Assembly: GCA_944386115.1 (NCBI GenBank)
Contig: CALWZV010000009.1
Location: 1 to 38,059, forward strand
Origin: an uncultured Clostridia bacterium
Lineage (GTDB): Bacteria > Bacillota > Clostridia > TANB77 > CAG-508
Reading direction: 5' to 3'
Length of the DNA: 38,059 nucleotides
Under the pieces are notes generated by a model, which was not told the DNA's origin, searched no databases, and saw only the letters and a list, made by a program, of their open reading frames with translations. Position 1 is the stretch's first letter; each line of letters opens with the position of its first letter. Made by a program: the position numbers and the translations under genes. Positions 1 to 8,557 of the stretch are shown one piece after another.

Positions 1-600
1 AAGAAAACAAGAGTTAGAAGTGAAAAAGAAAACAAACTAGTTGCATTCCATGAAGCTGGTCATGCAGTTGTAAGCAAGTTTTTACCAACACAAGATTCTG
101 TACATCAAATTTCTATAGTACCAAGAGGAATGGCGGGGGGATATACGATGTATAGACCTACAGAAGATAAGAACTTTATGTCAAAATCTGAAATGGAAGA
201 AATGATAGTATCAATGCTAGGTGGAAGAGCAGCAGAGCAATTAGTTTTAAATGATATATCAACAGGAGCAAGTAATGATATAGAAAGAGCATCAAAAATT
301 GCAAGAGATATGGTAACAAAATATGGTATGAGTGATAGAATAGGAACAATAATGTTTGGTTCTAGTCAGGAAGAGGTTTTCTTAGGAAGAGATTTTGCAC
401 AAACTAAAAACTACAGTGAAGAAACTGCAGGAATAATAGATGAAGAAATAAAGAAAATAATAGATAAAGCATATAAAACAGCATTATATATATTACAAGA
501 AAATATGGATAAACTAAACAGAGTAGCAAGTGTTTTATTAGAAAAAGAAAAAATAGACAGTGAAGAATTTGATGCAATATTTGAAGAAAAAGCAGAATAA
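1..600 (+). CDS. ftsH: ATP-dependent zinc metalloprotease FtsH, C-terminal part
   Basis: The gene is open from base 1 and its start lies outside the window; 199 residues remain. FtsH is a membrane-anchored AAA+ protease that degrades misassembled membrane proteins and some regulators. Only the peptidase domain is present. The zinc motif HEAGH is at residues 17-21 (bases 49-63), GGRAAE at about 74-79, and the TGASND segment that contains the third metal ligand at about 88-93. The last 60 residues form the helical C-terminal part, ending in an acidic tail. Base 130 is an internal methionine, not the start. A hairpin terminator follows the stop. Identification is firm. Confidence 0.96.
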   Translation, partial: KKTRVRSEKENKLVAFHEAGHAVVSKFLPTQDSVHQISIVPRGMAGGYTMYRPTEDKNFMSKSEMEEMIVSMLGGRAAEQLVLNDISTGASNDIERASKIARDMVTKYGMSDRIGTIMFGSSQEEVFLGRDFAQTKNYSEETAGIIDEEIKKIIDKAYKTALYILQENMDKLNRVASVLLEKEKIDSEEFDAIFEEKAE

Positions 601-612
601 AATTAAGGTATA

Positions 613-651
613 AATAAGTGGTAGAGTATTTATCTGCCACTTATTTTTTGT
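613..651 (+). terminator. Rho-independent terminator after ftsH
   Basis: A 13-bp stem (613-625 with 633-645, one G-U pair) has a short loop and runs into a T-rich stretch. It closes the ftsH transcript. Confidence 0.85.
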
Positions 652-972
652 TGCTATTTAGATAATGCTAAACACTATACTCGCGAAACAAATCTGTAAC
701 AAAACTGTAATAAAATTGTAACATAACATATCTTCCTACAAAAAAGAGAATTCTTTACAAGATAAAAGGACAAATAAAAATGTAATTAAATGTAAAAAAA
801 ACGTAAAACTCATATCTTGCATACAACACATGGAAAAAGTAAACATAAATTCTTAGCGTTGACATTACATATTTTAAATAATAAAATGACATCAACAAAC
901 AACAAAAGACGAATCAATACCCTACGAAAATAGGGATTGTTAAGAAATACATAAAAAGTAGGGGGTAATATT
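652..972 (+). promoter_or_regulatory. nrdD upstream region: phased TGTAA repeats, promoter and leader
   Basis: This 321-base gap has no gene. It holds TGTAAC/TGTAAT copies at 695, 706 and 717, exactly 11 bases apart. A second set lies at 781 (TGTAAT), 791 (TGTAAA) and 802 (CGTAAA). A near-consensus promoter follows, TTGACA at 859-864 and TAAAAT at 882-887 with a 17-base spacer. The leader contains CCCTAC (920-925), which can pair either with TAGGG at 931-935 or with the ribosome binding site at 958-965. The repeats have the look of operator sites; no regulator is identified. Confidence 0.6.
859..887 (+). promoter_or_regulatory. Sigma-A type promoter of nrdDG
   Basis: TTGACA (859-864), a 17-base spacer and TAAAAT (882-887). 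Transcription would start near 894, leaving a leader of about 80 bases before the nrdD start. Confidence 0.8.
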
Positions 973-3243
973 ATGCAAGTTATAAAAAGAGATGGGAGAT
1001 TAGTAGAGTTTAATCCAGAGAGAATAGTAAAAGCTGTAACATTAGCAATGTCACACACACCAGGAGGAGTAGATATTGACTTAGCAAATAAAGTGGCATT
1101 ATCAGTAGAAAAACAGTTAGATGGAAAATTACAAGTATCAGTTTATGAAATACAAGATTTGGTAGAAAAAAGATTAATGGCAACTTCAAGAAAAGAAGTA
1201 GCACAAGCATATATAACATATAGATATAATAGAGATGTAGCAAGAAAATCAAGAACAAAACCAATGTTTCTAGAAATAATTGAAGCAAAAGCAAATGATG
1301 TAACAAGAGAAAATGCAAATATGAATGCAGACACACCAGCAGGTATGATGATGAAATTTGCAAGTGAAACAACAAAACCATTTGTAGATGATTTTCTATT
1401 ATCACAAGAAGCAAGAGAATCACATACAAAAGGATATATACATATACATGATAAAGATTATTACCCAACCAAAAGTTTAACATGCTTGCAACACCCATTA
1501 GATAAAATCTTAAAAAACGGATTTAGAGCTGGACATGGATCTTCAAGACCAGCAAAAAGAATAGAAACAGCTAGTATAATCGGTTGTATATCATTAGAAA
1601 CTGTGCAAAATGAAATGCATGGTGGACAAGCAATACCAGAATTTGATTATTATTTAGCACCATTTGTTAGAAAAACATATGTAGAAGAAGTAAAAAAGAT
1701 AGAAAACCTATTAGAAGAAGATTTATCAGATTTATATGATTATAAAATAGAAGACTATATTAAAAAAGACTTAAAAGGTTTAGAAGGAAAAGAAAGAGAT
1801 TTACAAATGGCAATAAATGAAACAGTAAATAGAGTACATCAGTCAATGGAAGCTTTTATACATAATATGAACACAATACACTCAAGAGGTGGAAACCAAG
1901 TAGTATTTAGTTCAATAAATTATGGAACAGATGATTCAGCAGAAGGAAGATGTATAATAAGAGAGATTCTATTATCAACACAAAGAGGTGTTGGAAATGG
2001 TGAAACTCCAATATTCCCAATACAAATTTGGAAGAAGAAAAGAGGAATAAATTACTTACCAGAAGACAGAAATTATGATTTATATAAACTTGCATGTGAG
2101 GTTTCAGCAAAAAGATTTTTCCCTAACTTCTTAAACCTAGATGCAACATTTAACAGAAGTGAAAACTGGAAAAAAGAAGATCCGAATAGAGGATATTATG
2201 AAGTTGCAACAATGGGATGTAGAACAAGAGTATTTGGAAATAGACATGGAGTAGATACATCAGTTGGAAGAGGAAATTTATCATTCACAACAATAAATTT
2301 AGTAAGACTTGCAATAGAATCTGCACTTGAAGTACAAGAAGAATTAGGGTTAAAATTCGAATTAGGAATTGGAAGCCAAGAACATATGACACCAGCATTC
2401 AAGAAAAATGTAAAAAAAGTATTTATGCAAAAACTAGAAAAATATGAAGCAATTGTTGCAAGACAATTATATGATAGATATAGATTCCAATGTACAGCAA
2501 TAGCAAAACAATTCCCAATGTTAATGAGTGGATTATGGCAAGACAGTGAAAAACTAAATCCAAATGATATAGTAGAACCAGTATTAAAACATGGAACACT
2601 AGGAATTGGATTTATAGGATTAGCAGAATGTTTAACAGTATTAACAGGTCAGCACCATGGAGAATCTGAAAAATCACAAGAACTAGGAATTGAAATAATA
2701 AAATACATGAAAGAAATGAATGATAAATTTTCAGACAAATATGATTTAAACTTTTCAATACTTGCAACTCCAGCAGAAGGACTATCTGGAAGATTTACAA
2801 AAATAGATAAAAAAGAATTTGGAATAATACATGGAGTAACAGATAGAGAATATTATACAAATAGTAACCATGTTCCTGTTTGGTATAAATGTACAGCAGA
2901 GCACAAAGCAAAAGTTGAAGCACCATATCATGAATTAACACTAGGAGGACACATATTTTACATAGAATTAGATGGAGATGCAACACATAACCCAGAAACT
3001 GTAGAAGCTGTTGTAGATTTAATGGACAAGTATAATATGGGATATGGCTCTGTAAACCATACAAGATCAAGATGTTTAGACTGTGGATTCGAAAATGCAG
3101 ATGCAAACCTAAAAAAGTGTCCAAAATGCGGAAGTGACCAAATAGATACAATACAAAGAATAACAGGATATCTAGTTGGAACAACATCTAGATGGAATAA
3201 AGGAAAATTAGCAGAGTTACATGATAGGGTAACACATACTTAA
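973..3243 (+). CDS. nrdD: Anaerobic ribonucleoside-triphosphate reductase
   Basis: NrdD reduces ribonucleoside triphosphates to deoxyribonucleotides without oxygen, using a glycyl radical installed by NrdG. The 756-residue protein starts with an ATP-cone regulatory domain (about residues 1-95, beginning MQVIKRDGR). The large catalytic barrel follows. Near the C-terminus is a four-cysteine zinc site (CLDC, then CPKC), and the glycyl-radical segment RITGYL places the radical glycine at about residue 732. The length is usual for a class III enzyme. The start is supported by a GGGGG-containing ribosome binding site at 961-965. nrdG lies 48 bases downstream. Three CGG triplets in the gene all straddle codons, and the frame is intact. 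Confidence 0.97.
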   Translation: MQVIKRDGRLVEFNPERIVKAVTLAMSHTPGGVDIDLANKVALSVEKQLDGKLQVSVYEIQDLVEKRLMATSRKEVAQAYITYRYNRDVARKSRTKPMFLEIIEAKANDVTRENANMNADTPAGMMMKFASETTKPFVDDFLLSQEARESHTKGYIHIHDKDYYPTKSLTCLQHPLDKILKNGFRAGHGSSRPAKRIETASIIGCISLETVQNEMHGGQAIPEFDYYLAPFVRKTYVEEVKKIENLLEEDLSDLYDYKIEDYIKKDLKGLEGKERDLQMAINETVNRVHQSMEAFIHNMNTIHSRGGNQVVFSSINYGTDDSAEGRCIIREILLSTQRGVGNGETPIFPIQIWKKKRGINYLPEDRNYDLYKLACEVSAKRFFPNFLNLDATFNRSENWKKEDPNRGYYEVATMGCRTRVFGNRHGVDTSVGRGNLSFTTINLVRLAIESALEVQEELGLKFELGIGSQEHMTPAFKKNVKKVFMQKLEKYEAIVARQLYDRYRFQCTAIAKQFPMLMSGLWQDSEKLNPNDIVEPVLKHGTLGIGFIGLAECLTVLTGQHHGESEKSQELGIEIIKYMKEMNDKFSDKYDLNFSILATPAEGLSGRFTKIDKKEFGIIHGVTDREYYTNSNHVPVWYKCTAEHKAKVEAPYHELTLGGHIFYIELDGDATHNPETVEAVVDLMDKYNMGYGSVNHTRSRCLDCGFENADANLKKCPKCGSDQIDTIQRITGYLVGTTSRWNKGKLAELHDRVTHT

Positions 3244-3291
3244 ATAAAACATTTGAAAAAAATTATACCAATGGAAGGAAAGTGAAATTTC

Positions 3292-3795
3292 ATGAAAATA
3301 GCAGGATTCTATGATGAAAGCATATCTAATGGATTAGGATGGAGAGCAGTATTATTTGTAAGTGGTTGCCCACATCATTGCAAAGGGTGTCATAATAAAG
3401 AAGCACAAGACTTTAATTTCGGAACAGAATTTAACAAACAAGAAATATTAGACAGAATAAACAATAATTCTATATTAAAAGGAATAACAATAAGTGGTGG
3501 AGAACCACTATGCATGCAAAATCAAAAAGAAGTACTAGAATTTATAAAAGATGTTAAAAAAATAAAACCAAATTTTAATATATGGTGTTATACAGGATAT
3601 ACTGTAGAAGAACTAATGGAAAGAAATGATGAAATAACAAATGAATGTTTAAACCAAATAGATGTATTAGTAGATGGAGAATTTGAAGAAGAGAAAAAAG
3701 ACCCAACATTAAAATTTAGAGGTTCAAGTAACCAAAGAATAATAGATATGAAAGCATGTAAACTAGAAAATAAAATAATACCGCTTGCAATGTAA
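3292..3795 (+). CDS. nrdG: Anaerobic ribonucleotide reductase activating protein (radical SAM)
   Basis: NrdG uses a [4Fe-4S] cluster and S-adenosylmethionine to generate the glycyl radical on NrdD. The 167-residue protein has the radical-SAM cysteine triad as C26-x3-C30-x2-C33 (CPHHCKGC) and a SAM-binding SGGEPL segment at about residues 67-72. Size and position directly after nrdD are typical. A good ribosome binding site (GGAAGGAAAG) precedes the ATG. The stop codon sits inside a small CCGCTT/AAGCGG hairpin (3781-3799). Confidence 0.96.
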   Translation: MKIAGFYDESISNGLGWRAVLFVSGCPHHCKGCHNKEAQDFNFGTEFNKQEILDRINNNSILKGITISGGEPLCMQNQKEVLEFIKDVKKIKPNFNIWCYTGYTVEELMERNDEITNECLNQIDVLVDGEFEEEKKDPTLKFRGSSNQRIIDMKACKLENKIIPLAM

Positions 3796-3804
3796 GCGGA
3801 AAAC

Positions 3805-3834
3805 GACTGCCCTATAAATTAGGACAGCCTTTTT
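3805..3834 (+). terminator. Possible terminator after nrdG
   Basis: An imperfect stem (3805-3813 with 3821-3829, two mismatches) is followed by five T. It may be a weak terminator. No promoter fits between it and prs, so read-through into prs is likely. Confidence 0.45.
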
Positions 3835-3855
3835 AAATAAGGAGGAATTATAAAT

Positions 3856-4798
3856 ATGAAAAACGTAAAAGTATTTGCATGTAGAACAGCAGAAGATTTT
3901 ACAAAAGAAATATGTGATTCATTAGGAATAAAAATGCGGAAGAATAGAGTCATTCAAGTTTGCAAATGACAATAATTTTGTAAGGTTCCTAGAATCTGTA
4001 AGAGAACAAGATGTATACATTGTACAAACAACAGAGCCACCTGTAAATGAAAGAATAATGGAATTATTAATAACAATAGATGCAGCAAGAAGAGCATCAG
4101 CAGGAAAAATAACAGTAGTATTACCATATTACATTTATTCAAGATCAGACAAAAAAGACCAACCAAGAGTACCAATAACAGCAAAATTATTTGCACAATT
4201 ATTAGAAACAGCTGGAGCAAATAGAGTAATAACATGTGACTTGCACAATCCGGCAATACAAGGATATTTCAATATATATTGTGATGTAGTAACAGGAAAA
4301 AACATATTGGAAAAATATTTTGATGATAAACAAATAAAAGACATGGTAATAGTTGCAACAGATGCAGGAAGTTCAAAAAAAGCATATAAATATTCTAAAC
4401 ATTTCAATGTACCAATTGCAATGATAGATAAAAGAAGAGAAGGAAATGATGATAGAGCAATTTCAACAACTGTAATAGGTGATGTAAAAGGAAAAACAGC
4501 AGTAATGTTTGATGATGAAGTAAGTACAGCAGGAACATTAATAGAAGCAGCAAAAGTGTTAGAAAAATATGAAGCAAAAGAAATTTATGCAGCTTGTACA
4601 CATGGGGTATTAGTTGGACCAGCAATAGAAAGAATTAAAAATTCTCCAATAAAGGAATTAGTTGTAACAAATACAATACCAATAGAAAAAGAAAAAAGAA
4701 TAGAAAAAATAAAAATACTTTCAATAGCACCATTATTTGCAGAAGCAATAAAAAGAGTAAATGAAGGAGAACCACTAGGAGAACTATTTCAAGTATAA
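3856..4798 (+). CDS. prs: Ribose-phosphate pyrophosphokinase (PRPP synthetase), one +1 frameshift at CGG
   Basis: Prs makes PRPP from ribose 5-phosphate and ATP for nucleotide, histidine and tryptophan synthesis and is normally essential. The ATG at 3856 has a strong AAGGAGG site. The first 27 codons read a typical Prs N-terminus, then an in-frame CGG (3937-3939) is followed by a stop at 3967. Dropping the C gives a glycine codon at 3938 and continues without interruption to 4798, for a total of 313 residues, the usual family length. The continuation has the expected ESVREQDVYIVQ, DQPRVPITAKL and TCDLHNP segments and the PRPP loop DDEVSTAGTL. No second start with a good ribosome binding site could supply the missing N-terminal part. 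See the CGG finding. Confidence 0.92.
3937..3940 (+). other. CGG +1 frameshift site in prs (CGGA)
   Basis: CGG is codon 28 in the initiating frame, preceded by ATG. Reading resumes at GGA (3938). Zero-frame reading stops ten codons later. Confidence 0.88.
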
Positions 4799-4951
4799 TT
4801 AATTTATAGTGAACTTCACAAAGAATAAGCTTAAAATAATTTGGAAATTGTGTGGATTTTTACCAAAAAATAATTTATAATAATATAAATAGATATATGA
4901 GTGAAAACACAGAAAATAAATAATAGTTAAGAATAGGAGAGTGATGATAAA

Positions 4952-5227
4952 ATGACTCATGAGTTTGCTAAATATCCTGATGGTACAATGGGTGTGTTTT
5001 CTGATATTGGAAAAAGAGAAAATGGAGAAGAATATATTTGCATTACTTTTGAAAGACCAAAAGACTATGGATTTGATACATTTTCGATTGAACTTCCAAG
5101 TTATAAAATTGTATTAGATGATGGAAATTATTCTGAAGAAGAAAAGAAAACGTTTTTAGAAATCGTAAAAAATGGATCATCCTTCTTTTTCAAATATGCA
5201 CGATTAGGAGGAATGGAAATTGCCTAA
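4952..5227 (+). CDS. Small protein of unknown function, paired with a DUF4160 gene
   Basis: The 91-residue protein starts at an ATG with a GGAGAGTGATG site upstream. It has no signal peptide or membrane segment and no motif I recognise. It overlaps the following DUF4160 gene by 8 bases, and an AGGAGG inside its last codons serves that gene, so the two are probably translated together. DUF4160 proteins are often encoded next to a second small protein, which suggests a functional pair. Codon choice has more T-ending codons (CCT, GGT, GTT, ATT) than neighbouring genes, hinting at later acquisition. A weak promoter with TATAAT at 4876-4881 lies upstream. Function unknown. Confidence 0.75.
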   Translation: MTHEFAKYPDGTMGVFSDIGKRENGEEYICITFERPKDYGFDTFSIELPSYKIVLDDGNYSEEEKKTFLEIVKNGSSFFFKYARLGGMEIA

Positions 5228-5490
5228 TATCTTTGAAATAAAACGGACATAAAATTTACTTTTGGACAAATAAAAATGATGAACCTATTCTTGTTTCAAA
5301 AGGAAATCCGACAGATAATGCAACTAAAGTTTGGCTAACTCAATCAGGAGGTTGTATTGTTTGTCATAATAAAAGTAGAATTCCTGAAAAAGAATTAAAT
5401 ATTATTTGCGAAGATATTTCTTTGCATTATTTTCAAATTGTTGAGAAGTGGAAAATTATTCACTCTGGAAATATTAAATTCTATTGCTAA
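5220..5490 (+). CDS. DUF4160-like protein, one +1 frameshift at CGG
   Basis: The start is TTG at 5220, about 10 bases after AGGAGG. Eight codons (MPNIFEIK) lead to an in-frame CGG (5244-5246), then ACA and TAA. With the C skipped, the frame stays open to the stop at 5488-5490 and gives 89 residues. Features typical of DUF4160 are the MPxI start, the YFWTN segment, a KGNPTDNATKVWL segment and the C-terminal half. The stretch that in relatives reads EPIHVHVSKG is EPILVSKG here, two residues shorter and lacking the paired histidines, so activity may be altered. The biochemical role of the family is not established. Both the overlap with the preceding gene and the conserved second half support a real gene. 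Confidence 0.78.
5244..5247 (+). other. CGG +1 frameshift site in the DUF4160 gene (CGGA)
   Basis: CGG is codon 9, preceded by AAA. Zero-frame reading stops two codons later. The +1 frame resumes at GGA (5245) and runs to 5490. Confidence 0.85.
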
Positions 5491-5557
5491 AATATATTTT
5501 ATAAATTAAATAATGACATAAAATTTGATAAAATGAAACATTTGAAATCCCTTCCCC

Positions 5558-5586
5558 TTGACAATAGGATATACCTGATATATAAT
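5558..5586 (+). promoter_or_regulatory. Promoter of rpsU
   Basis: Consensus TTGACA (5558-5563), a 17-base spacer and TATAAT (5581-5586). A leader of about 75 bases follows. Confidence 0.88.
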
Positions 5587-5596
5587 ATGAACAATA

Positions 5597-5644
5597 TTAA
5601 GGGAAAAGTAATTAAGCTCCCTTAAACCCACTTAAATGTTTAAG
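5597..5644 (+). promoter_or_regulatory. rpsU leader hairpins
   Basis: A perfect 8-bp stem, TTAAGGGA (5597-5604) with TCCCTTAA (5618-5625), is followed by a small CTTAA/TTAAG hairpin (5631-5644), just upstream of a purine-rich ribosome binding site at 5651-5660. The layout would suit autogenous control, but no known riboswitch or ribosomal-protein leader motif is recognised. Confidence 0.5.
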
Positions 5645-5665
5645 CTGCGAAAGGGGGGGATATTA

Positions 5666-5836
5666 ATGAGCGAGGTTAAAGTAAATAATGGAAATATAGA
5701 AGATGCATTAAAAAGGTTTAAAAGGAAATGTGCAAGAAATGGTGTATTACAAGAGGTAAGGAAAAGAGAGCATTATGAAAAACCAAGTGTAAAAAGAAAG
5801 AAAAAATCAGAAGCAGCAAGGAAAAGAAAATTTTAG
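5666..5836 (+). CDS. rpsU: 30S ribosomal protein S21
   Basis: The 56-residue basic protein is a component of the small ribosomal subunit. It has the family pattern ALKRFKRKC near residue 15, KREHYEKPS in the middle, and a lysine/arginine-rich tail ending RKRKF. The start at 5666 is chosen because AAGGGGGGGA precedes it; an upstream in-frame ATG at 5636 lacks a site and would add non-conserved residues. It has its own strong promoter and a strong terminator, so it is monocistronic. Confidence 0.95.
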   Translation: MSEVKVNNGNIEDALKRFKRKCARNGVLQEVRKREHYEKPSVKRKKKSEAARKRKF

Positions 5837-5858
5837 TATATAATTTATTAAATTAAAT

Positions 5859-5896
5859 AATTAATGGGTGGCAGTAGTCACCCATTAATTGTTTAG
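5859..5896 (+). terminator. Terminator after rpsU
   Basis: A perfect 12-bp stem (5859-5870 with 5879-5890) with an 8-base loop, followed by a short T-rich tail. Confidence 0.82.
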
Positions 5897-5922
5897 TAAT
5901 TATTATAAATGTTATTTTAGAA

Positions 5923-5952
5923 TTGAATATTTTAACTTTTTTGATATATAAT
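5923..5952 (+). promoter_or_regulatory. Promoter of the M16-lgt operon
   Basis: TTGAAT (5923-5928), an 18-base spacer and TATAAT (5947-5952), 23 bases before the first start codon. Confidence 0.65.
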
Positions 5953-5975
5953 ATATGTGAAAGAGAGGAAAAATT

Positions 5976-7256
5976 ATGCAATATAATATTATTGAATTAA
6001 AACAGGGAATAAAAATACATTTTATAAAAACAAATAGCTTTAAAACAAATTTATTAGCAGCATTTTTATCAACACCACTTGAAAAAGAGATGGTAACTAC
6101 TAATGCTTTAATTCCAGCAGTTTTAAAAAGAGGAAGCAAAAAATTAAAAACACAAGAAGAAATTAATATAGCATTAGAAAATATGTATGGAGCAACATTT
6201 GATTGTGGAATTGAAAAAATGGGAGATAACCAAATATTAAAATTCTATTTAGAAGGAATAAGCGAAAAATTTGTAGAAGAAAAAATAGATTTATTAAGAA
6301 AAAATATAGAGCTAATGCTAGATATTGTATTCAATCCACTAATAGATGAAAATGGATTTAACACAGAATATGTTGAAGGAGAAAAAAACACAATAAAACA
6401 CATTATAGAAAGTAAAATAGACTCAAAAGACCAATACACTTTAGATAAATGTATTGAAACAATGTATAGTAATAAAGGATATGGACTATACAAATATGGA
6501 TATGTTGAAGATTTAGAAAAAATAGATAATAAAAATTTATATGAAGAATATAAGAATTTAATAAATAATTCTAAAATAGATATCTTTTTATCAGGTGATT
6601 TTGAAGAAGAAAATGTAATAAAAATAATAGAGCAAAATGAAAATATAAAAAATCTAAAACAAAGACAACCAAAATATATTATAAACAATGAAGAAACTGA
6701 AAAAAAGGAAAAAGTAGAAAAAATAAAAGAAAAAACAGAAGAAATGAATATAGCACAAGGAAAAATTGTAATAGGATTAGATATTAATGAAAACACAAAA
6801 GACTCAAGATATATAGCTAGTTTATATAATACAATTCTAGGAAATAGTGCAAATTCAAAACTATTTCAAAATGTAAGAGAAAAAGCCAATTTAGCATATT
6901 TTACTTCATCTAGTTATATAAGACAAAAAAACAATATTTATATAAAATGTGGAATAGATGTAAAAAATTATGAAAAAACAATAAAAATTATAAAAGAACA
7001 ATTAGAAGGAATGAAAAATGGAGATTTTACAGAAAAGGAAATTGAAGAAGCAAAAAAATATATGATATCTGCAATAAAATCAATTGAAGATGAACAAGAT
7101 ACACTAATAACATATTACCTAGGACAAGAATTATCTAACCTAAATACAAGTTTAGATGAATATATAAAAAATATTGAGAAAATTAACAAAAAGCAAATAC
7201 AAGATATTGCAAACAAAATGGAAATAAACACAATTTATTTTTTAAAAAGTTATTAA
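5976..7256 (+). CDS. M16-family peptidase-like protein, non-catalytic partner (YmfF-like)
   Basis: This 426-residue protein has the two-lobed M16 (insulinase/pitrilysin) fold signature but lacks the HxxEH zinc motif. The corresponding region reads LLAAFLSTPLEKEM followed by AVLKRGSKKLKT. The gene directly downstream carries the zinc motif. Paired active and inactive M16 subunits are the known arrangement of Bacillus ymfF-ymfH. The C-terminal half (from about residue 255) has the typical KIVIGLDI and ANSKLFQNVREKANLAY segments. There is no signal peptide, so it is cytoplasmic. The start is preceded by AGAGAGG. The spacing to the next gene is 16 bases, implying an operon. The exact substrate is unknown. 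Confidence 0.85.
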   Translation: MQYNIIELKQGIKIHFIKTNSFKTNLLAAFLSTPLEKEMVTTNALIPAVLKRGSKKLKTQEEINIALENMYGATFDCGIEKMGDNQILKFYLEGISEKFVEEKIDLLRKNIELMLDIVFNPLIDENGFNTEYVEGEKNTIKHIIESKIDSKDQYTLDKCIETMYSNKGYGLYKYGYVEDLEKIDNKNLYEEYKNLINNSKIDIFLSGDFEEENVIKIIEQNENIKNLKQRQPKYIINNEETEKKEKVEKIKEKTEEMNIAQGKIVIGLDINENTKDSRYIASLYNTILGNSANSKLFQNVREKANLAYFTSSSYIRQKNNIYIKCGIDVKNYEKTIKIIKEQLEGMKNGDFTEKEIEEAKKYMISAIKSIEDEQDTLITYYLGQELSNLNTSLDEYIKNIEKINKKQIQDIANKMEINTIYFLKSY

Positions 7257-7272
7257 AGAAAGGAAAAGCCAA

Positions 7273-8548
7273 ATGCAAATAATAGAAAACGATAAGATAA
7301 AAGAAAAATTATATATAGAGAAGTTAGACAATGGTTTAACAATAATGGTAATACCAAAATCTAATACACAAAAAAAATATATAATATTTGGAACAAAATA
7401 TGGTTCTGTAGATAATAAATTTATTGTACCAGGAGAAGAAAATGTAACAGAAGTACCAAATGGAATAGCACATTTTTTAGAACACAAAATGTTCGAACAA
7501 GAAAATGGTACAAATAGTTTAGACACATTAACATCTCTTGGAGTAAGTGCAAATGCATATACAACAAATGACCATACAGCATATTTGTTTGAAAGTACAA
7601 GTAACTTCTATGAAGCATTAGATGAATTCATGGATTATATACAACATCCATATTTTACAGACGAAAATGTAAAAAAAGAACAAGGAATTATAGGGCAAGA
7701 AATAGCAATGTATGACGATTACCCAGAATGGAAAGTGTACTTAAATTCAATGAAAGCAATGTATAGTATAAACCCTGTAAATATAGATATAACAGGAACC
7801 AAAGAATCAATATCAAAAATAACAAAAGAAATATTATATAAATGTTACAATACTTTCTATCATCCAAGTAATATGGCAATGGTAATCTGTGGAGATTTTG
7901 AACCAAAAGAAATAATAGAACAAATACAAAAAAGATTAGTAAAAAAAGAAGAACATGAAGAAATAAAAAGAATATATGAAAAAGAACCAGAAAATATTGT
8001 GCAAAAAGAAATAGAAGAAAAAATGGAAGTAAGTATGCCTATGTTTGTAATAGGCTATAAAGACAAAAAAGAAGAAAATGAAAATATAGTAAAAAAACAT
8101 ATTGCAATAGAAATAATTTTAAATATACTAATAGGAAAAAGCTCTACACTATATAAAGAATTATATAAAGAAGGACTATTAATATCAGAGCCAACACTAG
8201 AATACGAATTTTCAAACACATATGCCCATGTTATAATAACAGGAAATTCAATTAATCCAAAAGAAGTTTTAAAAAGACTAAGAAAAAGAATACAAGAAAA
8301 AATAGAACAAGGAATAGAACAAGAAGAATTTGAAAGAATAAAGAAAACAATATATGGAGATTATGTTAAAGAATATAATGAAATTGGAGATATAGCAAGA
8401 ACGTTCTTAGCAGATTTTTTTAAAGGAATAAATAGTTTTGAATATATAGAAGAATGTTTGCGGAATAAGCAAAACATACGCAGAACAAATTTTAAAACAA
8501 ATTTTTAAAGAAGAAAAAGAGGTAATTTCAATAATAAGCGAAAAATAG
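7273..8548 (+). CDS. M16-family zinc metalloprotease (YmfH-like), one +1 frameshift at CGG
   Basis: The catalytic zinc motif HFLEH lies at residues 67-71, with a further conserved glutamate in GQEIAMYDD near residue 143. The ATG at 7273 is preceded by AAAGGA. The initiating frame meets CGG at 8461-8463 (codon 397) and stops at 8508. Dropping the C gives GGA at 8462 and a frame open to TAG at 8546-8548, for 424 residues in total. The +1 tail ends in the sequence EEKEVISIISEK, which resembles the conserved final strand of M16 proteins. The +1 stop lies inside the ribosome binding site of lgt, so translation is probably coupled. Confidence 0.85.
8461..8464 (+). other. CGG +1 frameshift site in the M16 protease gene (CGGA)
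   Basis: CGG is codon 397, preceded by TTG. Reading resumes at GGA (8462). The effect is confined to the last 28 residues, so this site is weaker evidence than the others. Confidence 0.72.
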
Positions 8549-8557
8549 GAGGCAGAA

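Noticed and set aside
652-858. NrdR boxes upstream of nrdD
   Set aside because: AACACTATAC at 671-680 resembles half of the palindrome, but the second half and the usual paired box are absent.
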